From Thermocatellispora tengchongensis (GTDB taxonomy: Bacteria > Actinomycetota > Actinomycetes > Streptosporangiales > Streptosporangiaceae), in the NCBI RefSeq assembly GCF_014202315.1, contig NZ_JACHGN010000010.1:124001-188000 (forward strand): a DNA stretch of 64,000 bases, read 5' to 3'. Numbering within the stretch: position 1 is the stretch's first letter; every line of letters begins with the position of its first letter. The notes beneath the pieces are model-generated. The model had not been told where the DNA came from. It saw only the letters and a program-made list of their open reading frames with translations, and ran no database searches. Of this stretch, positions 40,993 to 49,888 are shown piece after piece. The position numbers and the translations under genes are program-made.

Positions 40993-43278
40993 ATGCCGTT
41001 TCGTCCGCCTCTGGTCGCGCATGAGTACTTCGTTGCGGACCCGCCCGAGCTGCCGGTGCGGGCGCCGGGAGAGGGCGGCCTGTCCGCGCTGGTCCGGGCC
41101 GAGCTGGTGAGCGCGGACGCGTACGGCGTGACGCTCAAGGGCCAGACCGGCGCGGACGAGACCCTGGTCGTGCAGGTGGGCACGGCCGGCGAGGGAGTGA
41201 TCCGGGTCCGCCTCGGCCAGGACGCCGACGCGCGCACCCGATCGGCGCGCGCGACCACCATGGTCACCCCCGGCGAGTACCCGGGCGCGCGGGTCGAGGT
41301 GGGCGAGGGCGCCGTGGTCCTGGACGCCGGCGCGCTGCGCGCGGAGATCACCTTGAACCCGTGGCACCTGCGCTTCACCGACGCCTCCGGGCGGCTGCTG
41401 GTGGAGCAGGACCGGGGCCATGTGGACATCAGCGGCCGGCTGCGCACCCTGCCCTTCGGCCGGTCCACCGCCGACGGCGCGCCCGTGGCCTACCACGAGA
41501 GCTTCGCCGCCGCGCCCGACGAGGCGTTCAGCGGGTTCGGCGAGTCGTTCACCCCGCTGGACAAACGCGGCCAGCGGCCCGTGATGTGGAACTTCGACGC
41601 CTTCGGCGCGGAGTCGCAGCGGGCGTACAAGAACGTCCCGTTCTACGTCTCCAGCCGCGGCTACGGCGTGCTGGTGGACAGCGGCGCCCCGGTCGAGTTC
41701 GACGTGTGCCAGTCCACGCACAGTTGCCTGCAGATCCTGGTCCCCGACGACCTGATCGACTACTACGTGATCGCGGGCCCCGGCCCGGCCGAGGTGCTGG
41801 CCCGGTACGATCTGCTCACCTGCGCGCCGTCGCTGCCGCCGAAGTGGGCGTTCGGCACCTGGATCTCCTCGGGGTTCTTCGTGGACACGCAGGAGCGGGT
41901 GCTGGCGCGGGCCCGCCGGATCAGGCAGAGCGGCATCCCGTGCGACGTGCTGCACCTGGACTGCTACTGGCAGGTCAAGGGGAACTGGTCCGACCTGCGC
42001 TGGGACCGGGACAACTTCCCCGACCCCGAGGCGATGCTGGCGGAGCTGGCGGGCATGGGGTTCAAGGTCAGCCTGTGGATGAACCCATACGTCTCGCACC
42101 TGAGCCCGCTGTTCGCCGAAGCCGACGAAGCCGGATATTTCCTGAAGAAGCGTGACGGCACGACGTACGTCGCCGACTGCTGGCACGGCAGCTACCCCGC
42201 CTGCGGCATCGTCGACTTCACCAACCCCGAGGCCGTGGCCTGGTTCCAGGACCTGCTGCGCCCCCTGCTGCGCCAGGGCGTCGCGGTGTTCAAGACCGAC
42301 TTCGCCGAGGGCGTGCCCGCCGACTCGCTCGCGCACAACGGCATGACCGGCACCGACCTGCACAACGTCTACACGCTGCTGTTCAACGACGCCGTCGCCG
42401 AGGTCACCCGCGAGATCAACGGCCACTCGCTGGTCTGGGCCCGCTCGTCGTACCTGGGCGGGCAGCGGCACTCGGCGCAGTGGGGCGGCGACACCTACAC
42501 CAGCTACGCCGCGATGGGCAGCACCCTGCGCGGCGGCCTGGCCCACGGGCTGTCGGGCGTGCCGTTCTGGAGCCACGACGCCGGCGGGTTCACCGGTACC
42601 CCCAGCCCCGATCTGTACGTACGCTGGGCGCAGTTCGGCGCGCTGTCGCCGCTGGTCCGCTTCCACGGCACCACCAGCCGTGAGCCGTGGGAGTTCCCCG
42701 ACTACGCCGAGAAGGGCGCGATCGAGGCGATCCGACTGCGTTACCGGCTCATGCCCTACCTCTACACCGCCGCCGTCACCGCGGCGGAGACGGGCGCGCC
42801 CATGATGCGCGCGCTGTGCGTGGACTTCCCGGACGACCCGGTGGCCTGGCAGGCCGACCTGGAATACCTGCTCGGCCCCGACCTGCTGGTCGCCCCCATG
42901 ACGTCGCCCGACGGCACCCGGCAGGTCTACCTGCCCGCCGGGTCCTGGGTGGACTACTGGACGGGCGAGGTGCTCGACGGCGGCGCGTACGTCCGGGTGA
43001 CCGCGCCGCTCGACCGGATCCCGCTGTACGTACGGCACGGCGCGATCCTGCCCACGGCCGAACCGGGGGAGGCCGTGGGCGACGGGCCCTTCGGGGAGAT
43101 CACCCTGGTGGGCTACGGCGCCGGGGACGGCGCCCGCACGACGATCAGGGACCTCGACGGCGAGACCACGGTCACGGCGACGCGCGACGGCGACACCCTC
43201 CGCCTCGTCGTGTCGGGCCCCGCGCGCATCCGCGCGGCCGAGAACGTGCCCGGCCCCGTCGAGATCATCACGACGTGA
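40993..43278 (+). CDS. GH31 alpha-xylosidase (YicI-like)
   Basis: A 761-residue GH31 enzyme. The nucleophile is Asp436 in FKTDFAEG, the acid/base Asp500 in QWGGDTY. The KTDFxE form (rather than WxDMNE) is characteristic of alpha-xylosidases. The N-terminal beta domain (~1-260) and long barrel are complete. No signal peptide, so it acts in the cytoplasm, removing alpha-1,6-xylose from the non-reducing end of xyloglucan oligosaccharides. ATG 40993 has TGAGGAG upstream. It is first in an operon with a sugar importer and a GH3 enzyme. Confidence 0.94.
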   Translation: MPFRPPLVAHEYFVADPPELPVRAPGEGGLSALVRAELVSADAYGVTLKGQTGADETLVVQVGTAGEGVIRVRLGQDADARTRSARATTMVTPGEYPGARVEVGEGAVVLDAGALRAEITLNPWHLRFTDASGRLLVEQDRGHVDISGRLRTLPFGRSTADGAPVAYHESFAAAPDEAFSGFGESFTPLDKRGQRPVMWNFDAFGAESQRAYKNVPFYVSSRGYGVLVDSGAPVEFDVCQSTHSCLQILVPDDLIDYYVIAGPGPAEVLARYDLLTCAPSLPPKWAFGTWISSGFFVDTQERVLARARRIRQSGIPCDVLHLDCYWQVKGNWSDLRWDRDNFPDPEAMLAELAGMGFKVSLWMNPYVSHLSPLFAEADEAGYFLKKRDGTTYVADCWHGSYPACGIVDFTNPEAVAWFQDLLRPLLRQGVAVFKTDFAEGVPADSLAHNGMTGTDLHNVYTLLFNDAVAEVTREINGHSLVWARSSYLGGQRHSAQWGGDTYTSYAAMGSTLRGGLAHGLSGVPFWSHDAGGFTGTPSPDLYVRWAQFGALSPLVRFHGTTSREPWEFPDYAEKGAIEAIRLRYRLMPYLYTAAVTAAETGAPMMRALCVDFPDDPVAWQADLEYLLGPDLLVAPMTSPDGTRQVYLPAGSWVDYWTGEVLDGGAYVRVTAPLDRIPLYVRHGAILPTAEPGEAVGDGPFGEITLVGYGAGDGARTTIRDLDGETTVTATRDGDTLRLVVSGPARIRAAENVPGPVEIITT

Positions 43279-43317
43279 AGCAGGCGAGCAAGACCACACC
43301 ACCCCTGGAGAGGCACC

Positions 43318-44622
43318 ATGTTCAAGCTACGAGCGGTCGCGGCGCTGGCCGTCGCGGCCCTGGCCCTGGCCGGCTGCGGCGGCGGGTCCGACGAGCCGGG
43401 GGGCTCCTCGGCGGAGGGCCGCACGCTCACGCTGTGGCACTACGAGACCGCCAACAGCGCCATGGGCGTCGCCTGGGCCGAGGCGATCAAGCAGTTCGAG
43501 GCCACCCACCCGGGCGTCAAGGTGAAGTTCGAGGAGAAGGGCTTCGAACAGATCCAGAAGACCGCGAGCATGGTGCTCAACTCCGACCAGGCGCCGGACA
43601 TCCTGGAGTACAACAAGGGCAACGCCACCGCCGGCCTGCTGTCCAAGCAGGGGCTGCTCACCGACCTGAGCGCCGAGGCGACCAAACGCGGCTGGGACCA
43701 GCTGCTCAGCCCGTCGCTGCAGACCACCGCGAAGTACGACGAGCGCGGCATCATGGGCTCCGGCAACTGGTACGGCGTGCCCAACTACGCCGAATACGTG
43801 ATGGTCTACTACAACAAGGACATGTTCGAGAAGCAGGGCATCACCGCCCCGCCGACGACGCTCGACGAGTTCACCGCCGCCATGGACAAGTTCGTCAAGG
43901 CGGGCATCACCCCGATCTCGGTCGGCGGCGCGGAGTACCCGGCCCAGCAGATCATGTACCAGCTCGCGCTGAGCAAGGCGAACCGGCAGTGGGTGGACGC
44001 CTTCCAGCTCTACAAGGGCAAGGTGGACTTCCACGGCCCGGAGCTGACCTTCGGCGCGCAGACCTTCGCCGACTGGGTGAAGAAGGGCTACATCGCCAAG
44101 GACTCCGCCGGGATCAAGGCCGAGGACATGGGCCTGGCCTTCATGAGCGGCAAGTTCCCGATCATGGTGTCCGGAAGCTGGTGGTACGGCAGGATCGCCG
44201 ATGAGGTCAAGGACTTCGAGTGGGGCACGTTCCTGTGGCCGGGCAACCAGTTCAGCGCGGGCTCCAGCGGCAACCTGTGGGTGGTGCCGGAGCAGTCGAA
44301 GAACAAGGATCTGGCCTACGACTTCATCGACATCACCATGAAGAAGGACATCCAGAACAAGCTCGGCAACGCGGGCGGCGTGCCCGTGGCCGCCGACCCC
44401 GCCGCGATCAGCGATGAGAAGAACAAGGAGCTCATCGACAACTTCAACAAGCTCGCCGCGCAGGACGGCCTGGCCTTCTACCCCGACTGGCCGGCGCCCG
44501 GCTACTACGACGTGATGGTGGCGGGCGTACAGGAGCTGATCAACGGCAGCAAGGAGCCGTCGGCGGTCCTGGACGAGCTGGCCCAGCCGTACAACGACAA
44601 CCTGGCCGACATCGGCGGCTGA
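43318..44622 (+). CDS. Sugar-binding lipoprotein of the GH31-linked ABC importer
   Basis: A 434-residue family 1 binding protein. The signal ends in lipobox LAGC (Cys20). The core has TLTLWHYETANSAMGVAWAEAIKQFEATHPGVKV and many surface aromatics (NWYGVPNYAEYVMVYYNKDMFEKQGI; GSWWYG), as in oligosaccharide binders. It starts 39 bp after the GH31 stop, so it is in the same operon. A 12-bp hairpin separates it from the permease genes, which may keep binding protein in excess. Confidence 0.93.
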   Translation: MFKLRAVAALAVAALALAGCGGGSDEPGGSSAEGRTLTLWHYETANSAMGVAWAEAIKQFEATHPGVKVKFEEKGFEQIQKTASMVLNSDQAPDILEYNKGNATAGLLSKQGLLTDLSAEATKRGWDQLLSPSLQTTAKYDERGIMGSGNWYGVPNYAEYVMVYYNKDMFEKQGITAPPTTLDEFTAAMDKFVKAGITPISVGGAEYPAQQIMYQLALSKANRQWVDAFQLYKGKVDFHGPELTFGAQTFADWVKKGYIAKDSAGIKAEDMGLAFMSGKFPIMVSGSWWYGRIADEVKDFEWGTFLWPGNQFSAGSSGNLWVVPEQSKNKDLAYDFIDITMKKDIQNKLGNAGGVPVAADPAAISDEKNKELIDNFNKLAAQDGLAFYPDWPAPGYYDVMVAGVQELINGSKEPSAVLDELAQPYNDNLADIGG

Positions 44623-44731
44623 GGGCCGCCGCGCCCCACATCCCGCACTCCCGCTCGACGACCAGTACGAAACACAACGAACCCGCCACGAACGCGACCG
44701 GCAGGAGCCCGGTCCGTGCGGAATGCGGGGC

Positions 44732-44761
44732 GGGCCCGCCGCCCTGGGCGGCGGCGGGCCC
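44732..44761 (+). promoter_or_regulatory. Intercistronic hairpin between binding protein and permeases
   Basis: A perfect 12-bp stem GGGCCCGCCGCC/GGCGGCGGGCCC (44732-44743 with 44750-44761) with a 6-nt loop, 16 bp before the permease ATG. It probably protects the upstream mRNA 3' end or causes partial termination, as between malE and malF in other bacteria. Confidence 0.7.
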
Positions 44762-44777
44762 TGCCGAAAGGTGACCC

Positions 44778-45722
44778 ATGGCAGTACAAGCTCCGGCGGC
44801 CCGGCCGGCGGCGACGCGGGAGGCCGGGCCGGGCCGGGCGGCCCCGCGGCGCGGCGGCTACTGGCTCTACCTCCTGCCCAGCGCGGTCCTGTTCCTGGCC
44901 GTGATCGTGGTGCCGTTCGCGATGAACGTCGGCGCCAGCTTCACCCGGTGGACCGGCGTGGGCACTCCCCGCTGGACCGGGCTGGACAACTACACGCGGC
45001 TGTTCGCCGACGAGACCTTCTGGGCGTCGTTCCGGCACAACGTGCTGCTGATCGTCGCGATGGCGATCGTGCCCACGATCATCGGCCTGGTGCTGGCCGC
45101 GGCGCTGTTCGACTACATCGGCAAGCGGTTCGGCGCGCGCACCGCGAGCGCGCTGCGCGCGGCGTACTACCTGCCGCAGGTGCTCCCGGTCGCGGTCGCG
45201 GGCGTGGTGTGGGGGTGGATGCTGCACCCCTCCTACGGCGCGCTGAACCAGGTGCTCCAGGCGGTCGGCCTGGACGGGCTGGCGCGGAACTGGCTCGGAG
45301 ACCCCGACCTGGCCCTGGCCACGGTCATGGCGATCATGGTCTGGTTCCAGCTCGGCTACCCCGTGGTGATCTTCATGGCCGGGCTGCAGCGGGTCGATCC
45401 CGCGCTGTACGAGGCCGCCGAGATCGACGGCGCTTCCTGGTGGCGCCGATTCTGGCACATCACCGTGCCGCAGATCCGCCAGGAGATCTTCGTGGTGCTG
45501 CTGACCTGCACGATCGCCGCGCTGAAGGTGTTCGGCCCGATCTTCGTGCTCACCGGCGGCGGTCCCGGGCGGGCCACCATGGTCCCGTCCTACTTCAGCT
45601 ACGTGAACTTCTTCGAGAAGGCCAACGTCGGGTACGGCTCGGCCATCGCCACCGTGCTCGCGATCATCATCGTGATCGTCACCGCCTTCTTCCTGAAGTT
45701 CCAGGACAGGGGCGAGCGATGA
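44778..45722 (+). CDS. Sugar ABC transporter permease, MalF type
   Basis: A 314-residue permease with an Ala/Pro/Arg-rich cytoplasmic N-terminus (~1-30) and six membrane helices. The EAA loop is LYEAAEIDGASWWRRFWHITVPQI. ATG 44778 is preceded by AAAGGTGA. It overlaps the next permease by 4 bp. It works with the lipoprotein encoded upstream and with an ATPase encoded elsewhere. The substrate is probably a xyloglucan-type oligosaccharide by context. Confidence 0.92.
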   Translation: MAVQAPAARPAATREAGPGRAAPRRGGYWLYLLPSAVLFLAVIVVPFAMNVGASFTRWTGVGTPRWTGLDNYTRLFADETFWASFRHNVLLIVAMAIVPTIIGLVLAAALFDYIGKRFGARTASALRAAYYLPQVLPVAVAGVVWGWMLHPSYGALNQVLQAVGLDGLARNWLGDPDLALATVMAIMVWFQLGYPVVIFMAGLQRVDPALYEAAEIDGASWWRRFWHITVPQIRQEIFVVLLTCTIAALKVFGPIFVLTGGGPGRATMVPSYFSYVNFFEKANVGYGSAIATVLAIIIVIVTAFFLKFQDRGER

Positions 45723-46564
45723 CCACCGTCCAGACCAGCAGGCGCTACGGCCCCGGGCGCTGGGCCGTGCTCGCGGCGCTCGTCGTGTTCGCCGTGGTCA
45801 TGCTGGCCCCGTTCGCTATCGTCTCGCTGAACGCGATCAAGACGCCCGCCGACTACTCCACCAACGGGCCGCTCTCGCTGCCCTCGGAGCTGTACCTCCA
45901 GGGCATCATCGACTTCTGGAACCGGGTCGACTTCGGCCGCAAGCTGCTCAACAGCCTGATCACCAGCGGCGCGGTGGCGGTGCTCGCGGTGATCCTGTCG
46001 GTGCTCAACGCGTACGCGCTGGGCATCGGCCGGGTCAAGGGCCGGCTGTGGATCCTGGTGGTGTTCCTGGTCGCCAACACCATGCCGCAGGAGGCGCTGG
46101 CGTACCCGCTGTACTACCTGTCCAAGGAAGCCGGCCTGTACGACACCCAGCTCGCCGTGATCATCATCTTCACCGCGATCCAGGCCGCCTTCGGCACCTA
46201 CCTGCTGTCCTCGGTGCTCGGCGCGTTCCCCCGGGAGATCCTGGAGGCCGCCGAGATCGACGGCGCGGGCCGGTGGCGGGCGCTGTGGCGGATCGTGGTG
46301 CCGATCAGCCGCCCCACGATCTCGGTGCTGCTGATCTTCTTCTTCATTTGGACCTGGAACGAGTTCTTCCTGCCGCTGATCTTCCTGATCAGCAACGACA
46401 ACCAGACCGTGCCGGTCGCCCTGGGCGTGCTCCAGGGGCAGCGCATGATGGACGCCACCATGTCCAGCGCGTCCGCGCTGCTCGGCATCGTACCGGCGGT
46501 CGCCTTCTTCCTGATCTTCCAGCGGACGCTCACCCGGGGCGTCACGGTGGGGGCCATCAAGTAA
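45719..46564 (+). CDS. Sugar ABC transporter permease, MalG type
   Basis: A 281-residue permease with six helices; EAA loop ILEAAEIDGAGRWRALWRIVVPIS. ATG 45719 overlaps the previous stop (ATGA). The C-terminal RGVTVGAIK is the common end of this subfamily. It partners the 44778-45722 product. The GH3 gene follows at 32 bp. Confidence 0.93.
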   Translation: MTTVQTSRRYGPGRWAVLAALVVFAVVMLAPFAIVSLNAIKTPADYSTNGPLSLPSELYLQGIIDFWNRVDFGRKLLNSLITSGAVAVLAVILSVLNAYALGIGRVKGRLWILVVFLVANTMPQEALAYPLYYLSKEAGLYDTQLAVIIIFTAIQAAFGTYLLSSVLGAFPREILEAAEIDGAGRWRALWRIVVPISRPTISVLLIFFFIWTWNEFFLPLIFLISNDNQTVPVALGVLQGQRMMDATMSSASALLGIVPAVAFFLIFQRTLTRGVTVGAIK

Positions 46565-46596
46565 CGCGCTTCGACCCTTCCTGACTTGGAGGCGCC

Positions 46597-49560
46597 ATGT
46601 CCTCACGCAGGCCGCTGCTGTCCGCGGCCGTCGCGCTCGGCCTGGTCGCGGGCTTATGCACGCCCGCGCGGGCGGCCGAGGACCTCCCGTTCCGAGACCC
46701 CGCGCTGCCCCTCGCGCAGCGCGTGGACGACCTGCTCGGCCGGCTCACGCTGGACGAGAAGATCTCGCTGCTGCACCAGTACCAGCCGCCGATCGAGCGG
46801 CTCGGCATCGGCCTGTTCAAGACCGGCACCGAGGCCCTGCACGGCGTGGCCTGGTCCACCGACTACGACGACAACGGCAACGTGGTGACCGCCAACGGCA
46901 CGGTGTTCCCGCAGGCGGTCGGCCTGGCCAGCACCTGGGACCCGGAGCTGATCCACAAGGTCGGCTCGGCGGTCGGCGACGAGGCGCGCGGCTTCAACGC
47001 CCGCGACCCGCGGGTGTGGGGGCTGAACCTGTGGGCGCCGGTGGTCAACCTGCTGCGCGACCCGCGCTGGGGCCGCAACGAGGAGGGCTACTCCGAGGAC
47101 CCGCACCTGACCGGGGCGATCTCCACCGCGTACGCCGCCGGCATGCGCGGCCCCGACCCCGACCACCTCAAGACCGCGCCCACGCTCAAGCACTACCTCG
47201 CCAACAACAACGAGATCCGCCGCGACACCACCTCCTCCAACCTGCGGCCCCGGGTCAAGAAGGAGTACGACGAGGCCGCCTTCAGGCCCGCCATCGAAAG
47301 CGACGCGGCGACCGGCGTGATGGCGGCGTACAACCTGGTCAACGGCAGGCCCGCGACCGTGCTGCCCGACCTGGGCGAGGAGGTGAGGAGCTGGACCGGC
47401 CGGACCCTGTTCAACGTCACCGACGCGGGCGCGCCGAACAACCTGGTGGGCTCCCAGGGCTACTACCCGAGCCTGACCGAGGGCAACGCGGCGACGCTCA
47501 AGGCCGGCCTGGACAGCTTCACCACCGACAACACCAACGCCGAGCCGACCACGACCGCGATCAGGACCGCGCTCTCCAAGGGGCTGCTGGCCGAGTCGGA
47601 CGTGGACACCGCCGTGCGGCACATCCTGTCCATCCGGTTCCGGCTCGGCGAGTTCGATCCGGGCGGCGGCCCGTACGGGAAGATCGGCGAGAGCGCGATC
47701 GGCACCCCCGAGCACCGCGCCCTGGCCCGGCGCACCGCCGCCGAGGCGATGGTGCTGCTGAAGAACGCGGGCAAGACCCTGCCGCTCGACCCGGCCAGGA
47801 CCAGGAAGGTCGCGGTCATCGGCCCGCTGACCCAGACCGTCTACACCGACTGGTACTCCGGCGGCCTGCCGTACCGGGTGACCCCGCTGGACGGCATCAA
47901 GGCCCGGCTCGGCTCCGGCGCGAGCGTCACCGCCACCGAGGGCGTGGACCGCATCGCGCTGAAGGAGGTCACCACCGGCAAGTACGTCAGCGCGGGCACC
48001 GGCGCCGGCGCGGCGCTCAAGGTGGGCGCCACGGCCGCCGGCGACACCGAGAAGTTCGACGTCTTCGACTGGGGCCAGGGCGTGCTGACCCTGCGCAGCG
48101 TGGCCAACGGCAAGTACGTGGGCTACAACTGGTCCACCTTCGTCAACGACCAGGACCAGCCCAACGGCTGGTTCGTGATGCAGCAGTTCAAGCTGGAGGA
48201 GCAGCCCGACGGCACGTACGCCGCCCGCTACGCCGGCTACGAGAAGGCCCACGACTGGTCCGGCCCCAACCACTACCTGACCGTCGGGCCCGACGGCACG
48301 CTCACGCTCGGCTCGCCGACCGCCGAGGGCGCCGCCCGCTTCACCAAGGAGGTCGTCGCCGACGGCGCCCGCGGCGCGGCCGAGGCGGCGAAGGGCGCCG
48401 ACGCGGCGGTCGTCGTGGTGGGCAGCATGCCGTTCATCAACGGGCGCGAGGACCACGACCGCACCAGCATGGCGCTGGCCGAGGGCCAGAGCGAGCTGAT
48501 CAAGGCGGTGCGCGCGGCCAACCCGAACACGATCGTGGTGGTGCAGAACAGCTACCCGACCACGCTGAACTGGGAGCAGGCCAACGTGCCCGCGATCGTG
48601 TGGACCTCGCACGCCGGGCAGGAGACCGGCAACGCGCTGGCCGACGTGCTGTTCGGCGCGGTCAACCCCGCCGGGCGGCTGACCCAGACGTGGTACCGCT
48701 CGGAGTCGGACCTGCCGGACATCCTGGAGTACGACATCGTCAAGGCCCAGCGCACGTACCTGTACTACAAGGGCGATCCCCTGTACGCCTTCGGCCACGG
48801 CCTGTCGTACACCTCCTTCCGGTACGGCCCGCTGCGGCTCAGCTCGGGCACGATCGGCGCGGACGGCACGGTCACCGTCAGCGTGGACGTGACCAACACC
48901 GGCTCGCGCGCCGGGCAGGAGGTCGTCCAGCTCTACGGCCACCAGCGGGCCTCCCGCGACCCGCAGCCGGTCAAGGAGCTGCACGCCTTCCAGAAGGTGA
49001 GCCTCAAGCCCGGCCAGACCAGGACGGTCAGCCTGAAGGTCCGCGCGGCCGACCTCGCGCACTGGGACGTGACCCGCAACAAGTGGGTGGTCGAGTCGGC
49101 GACCCACGACATCATGGTGGGCTCCTCCTCCGCCGACATCCGGCGCAAGGCCGCGCTGCGGGTCCGGGGCGAGACGATCCCCGCCCGCGACCTGTCCAAG
49201 CCGACCCGGGCCGTGGACTTCGACGACTACCAGGGCGTCGAGCTCGTGGACGAGTCCAAGGCGCGCGGCGACGCGGTGGGCGCCTCGGCGGGCGACTGGA
49301 TCGAGTTCGCCGGCAGCGCCCTGAACGCGCGCACGTTCACCGCCCAGGTCGCCCGCCCCGCGGCCGGCACCGCGAGCGTGCAGATCCGCGCGGGCGACCC
49401 CGTGCGCGGGCGGCTGCTCGGCACCGCCACGGTCCCGTCCACCGGCGACAAGTACGCCTACACCACCGTGACCGCGCCCCTCACCGGCGCGACCGGAAAG
49501 CAGGACGTCTACCTGGTCTTCACCGGGGATCTTCGCATCTCCTCCTTCACGCTGGGCTGA
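46597..49560 (+). CDS. Secreted GH3 beta-glycosidase with inserted beta-trefoil-like domain and C-terminal CBM6-like module
   Basis: A 987-residue exported enzyme with signal peptide ~1-26 (MSSRRPLLSAAVALGLVAGL). The GH3 N-domain (~35-365) has the nucleophile Asp276 in FNVTDAGAP, where many family members read SDW or SDY. The C-domain (~380-740) is interrupted by a ~140-residue insert (~450-590) with repeated TGKYVSAG / NGKYVGYN / NHYLTVGPDG motifs, resembling beta-trefoil/fascin-like carbohydrate-binding folds. An FnIII-like domain (~745-855) and a CBM6-like module (~870-987) follow. Likely a beta-glucosidase or beta-xylosidase of plant oligosaccharides. It is last in the operon. Confidence 0.92.
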   Translation: MSSRRPLLSAAVALGLVAGLCTPARAAEDLPFRDPALPLAQRVDDLLGRLTLDEKISLLHQYQPPIERLGIGLFKTGTEALHGVAWSTDYDDNGNVVTANGTVFPQAVGLASTWDPELIHKVGSAVGDEARGFNARDPRVWGLNLWAPVVNLLRDPRWGRNEEGYSEDPHLTGAISTAYAAGMRGPDPDHLKTAPTLKHYLANNNEIRRDTTSSNLRPRVKKEYDEAAFRPAIESDAATGVMAAYNLVNGRPATVLPDLGEEVRSWTGRTLFNVTDAGAPNNLVGSQGYYPSLTEGNAATLKAGLDSFTTDNTNAEPTTTAIRTALSKGLLAESDVDTAVRHILSIRFRLGEFDPGGGPYGKIGESAIGTPEHRALARRTAAEAMVLLKNAGKTLPLDPARTRKVAVIGPLTQTVYTDWYSGGLPYRVTPLDGIKARLGSGASVTATEGVDRIALKEVTTGKYVSAGTGAGAALKVGATAAGDTEKFDVFDWGQGVLTLRSVANGKYVGYNWSTFVNDQDQPNGWFVMQQFKLEEQPDGTYAARYAGYEKAHDWSGPNHYLTVGPDGTLTLGSPTAEGAARFTKEVVADGARGAAEAAKGADAAVVVVGSMPFINGREDHDRTSMALAEGQSELIKAVRAANPNTIVVVQNSYPTTLNWEQANVPAIVWTSHAGQETGNALADVLFGAVNPAGRLTQTWYRSESDLPDILEYDIVKAQRTYLYYKGDPLYAFGHGLSYTSFRYGPLRLSSGTIGADGTVTVSVDVTNTGSRAGQEVVQLYGHQRASRDPQPVKELHAFQKVSLKPGQTRTVSLKVRAADLAHWDVTRNKWVVESATHDIMVGSSSADIRRKAALRVRGETIPARDLSKPTRAVDFDDYQGVELVDESKARGDAVGASAGDWIEFAGSALNARTFTAQVARPAAGTASVQIRAGDPVRGRLLGTATVPSTGDKYAYTTVTAPLTGATGKQDVYLVFTGDLRISSFTLG

Positions 49561-49570
49561 GCCGGTGACT

Positions 49571-49613
49571 GGCGGTCCGCGCGCGGGGTAGGGCTACCCG
49601 CGTACGGACCGCC
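49571..49613 (+). terminator. Hairpin terminator after the GH3 gene
   Basis: GGCGGTCCG (49571-49579) pairs with CGGACCGCC (49605-49613), with a nested CGCGGGGTAG/CTACCCGCG stem, 10 bp after the GH3 stop; TTCGGTTTGCATT follows. Confidence 0.75.
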
Positions 49614-49636
49614 TTCGGTTTGCATTGGGGGACACC

Positions 49637-49882
49637 ATGGGGCGCTGCGAGACGTGCGGCAACGACTACGACATGAGCTTCGAGATCCACGCGCAGGGGA
49701 AGGTGCACACCTTCGACTCCTTCGAGTGCGCGATCACCCGGATGGCCCCGGTGTGCGAGCACTGCGGCTGCCGGATCGTGGGCCACGGCGTCCAGGCCGG
49801 CACTCGCTGGTTCTGCTGCGCCCACTGCGCCCGCGAGGAGGGCGCCAAGTCGATCGTGGACCGCGTGGAGGCGATGGCCTGA
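49637..49882 (+). CDS. Small Cys-rich zinc-ribbon-like protein
   Basis: An 81-residue protein with eight Cys plus several His: CETCGNDYD, FECAIT, CEHCGCRI, FCCAHC. The CxxC pairs suggest one or two zinc sites of TRASH/zinc-ribbon type. ATG 49637 is preceded by GGGGGA; TTG 49625 in the same frame is less likely. No signal peptide, so cytoplasmic. It is convergent with the kinase genes. Similar small proteins are common in actinobacteria; the role is unknown. Confidence 0.8.
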   Translation: MGRCETCGNDYDMSFEIHAQGKVHTFDSFECAITRMAPVCEHCGCRIVGHGVQAGTRWFCCAHCAREEGAKSIVDRVEAMA

Positions 49883-49888
49883 GCGGTT

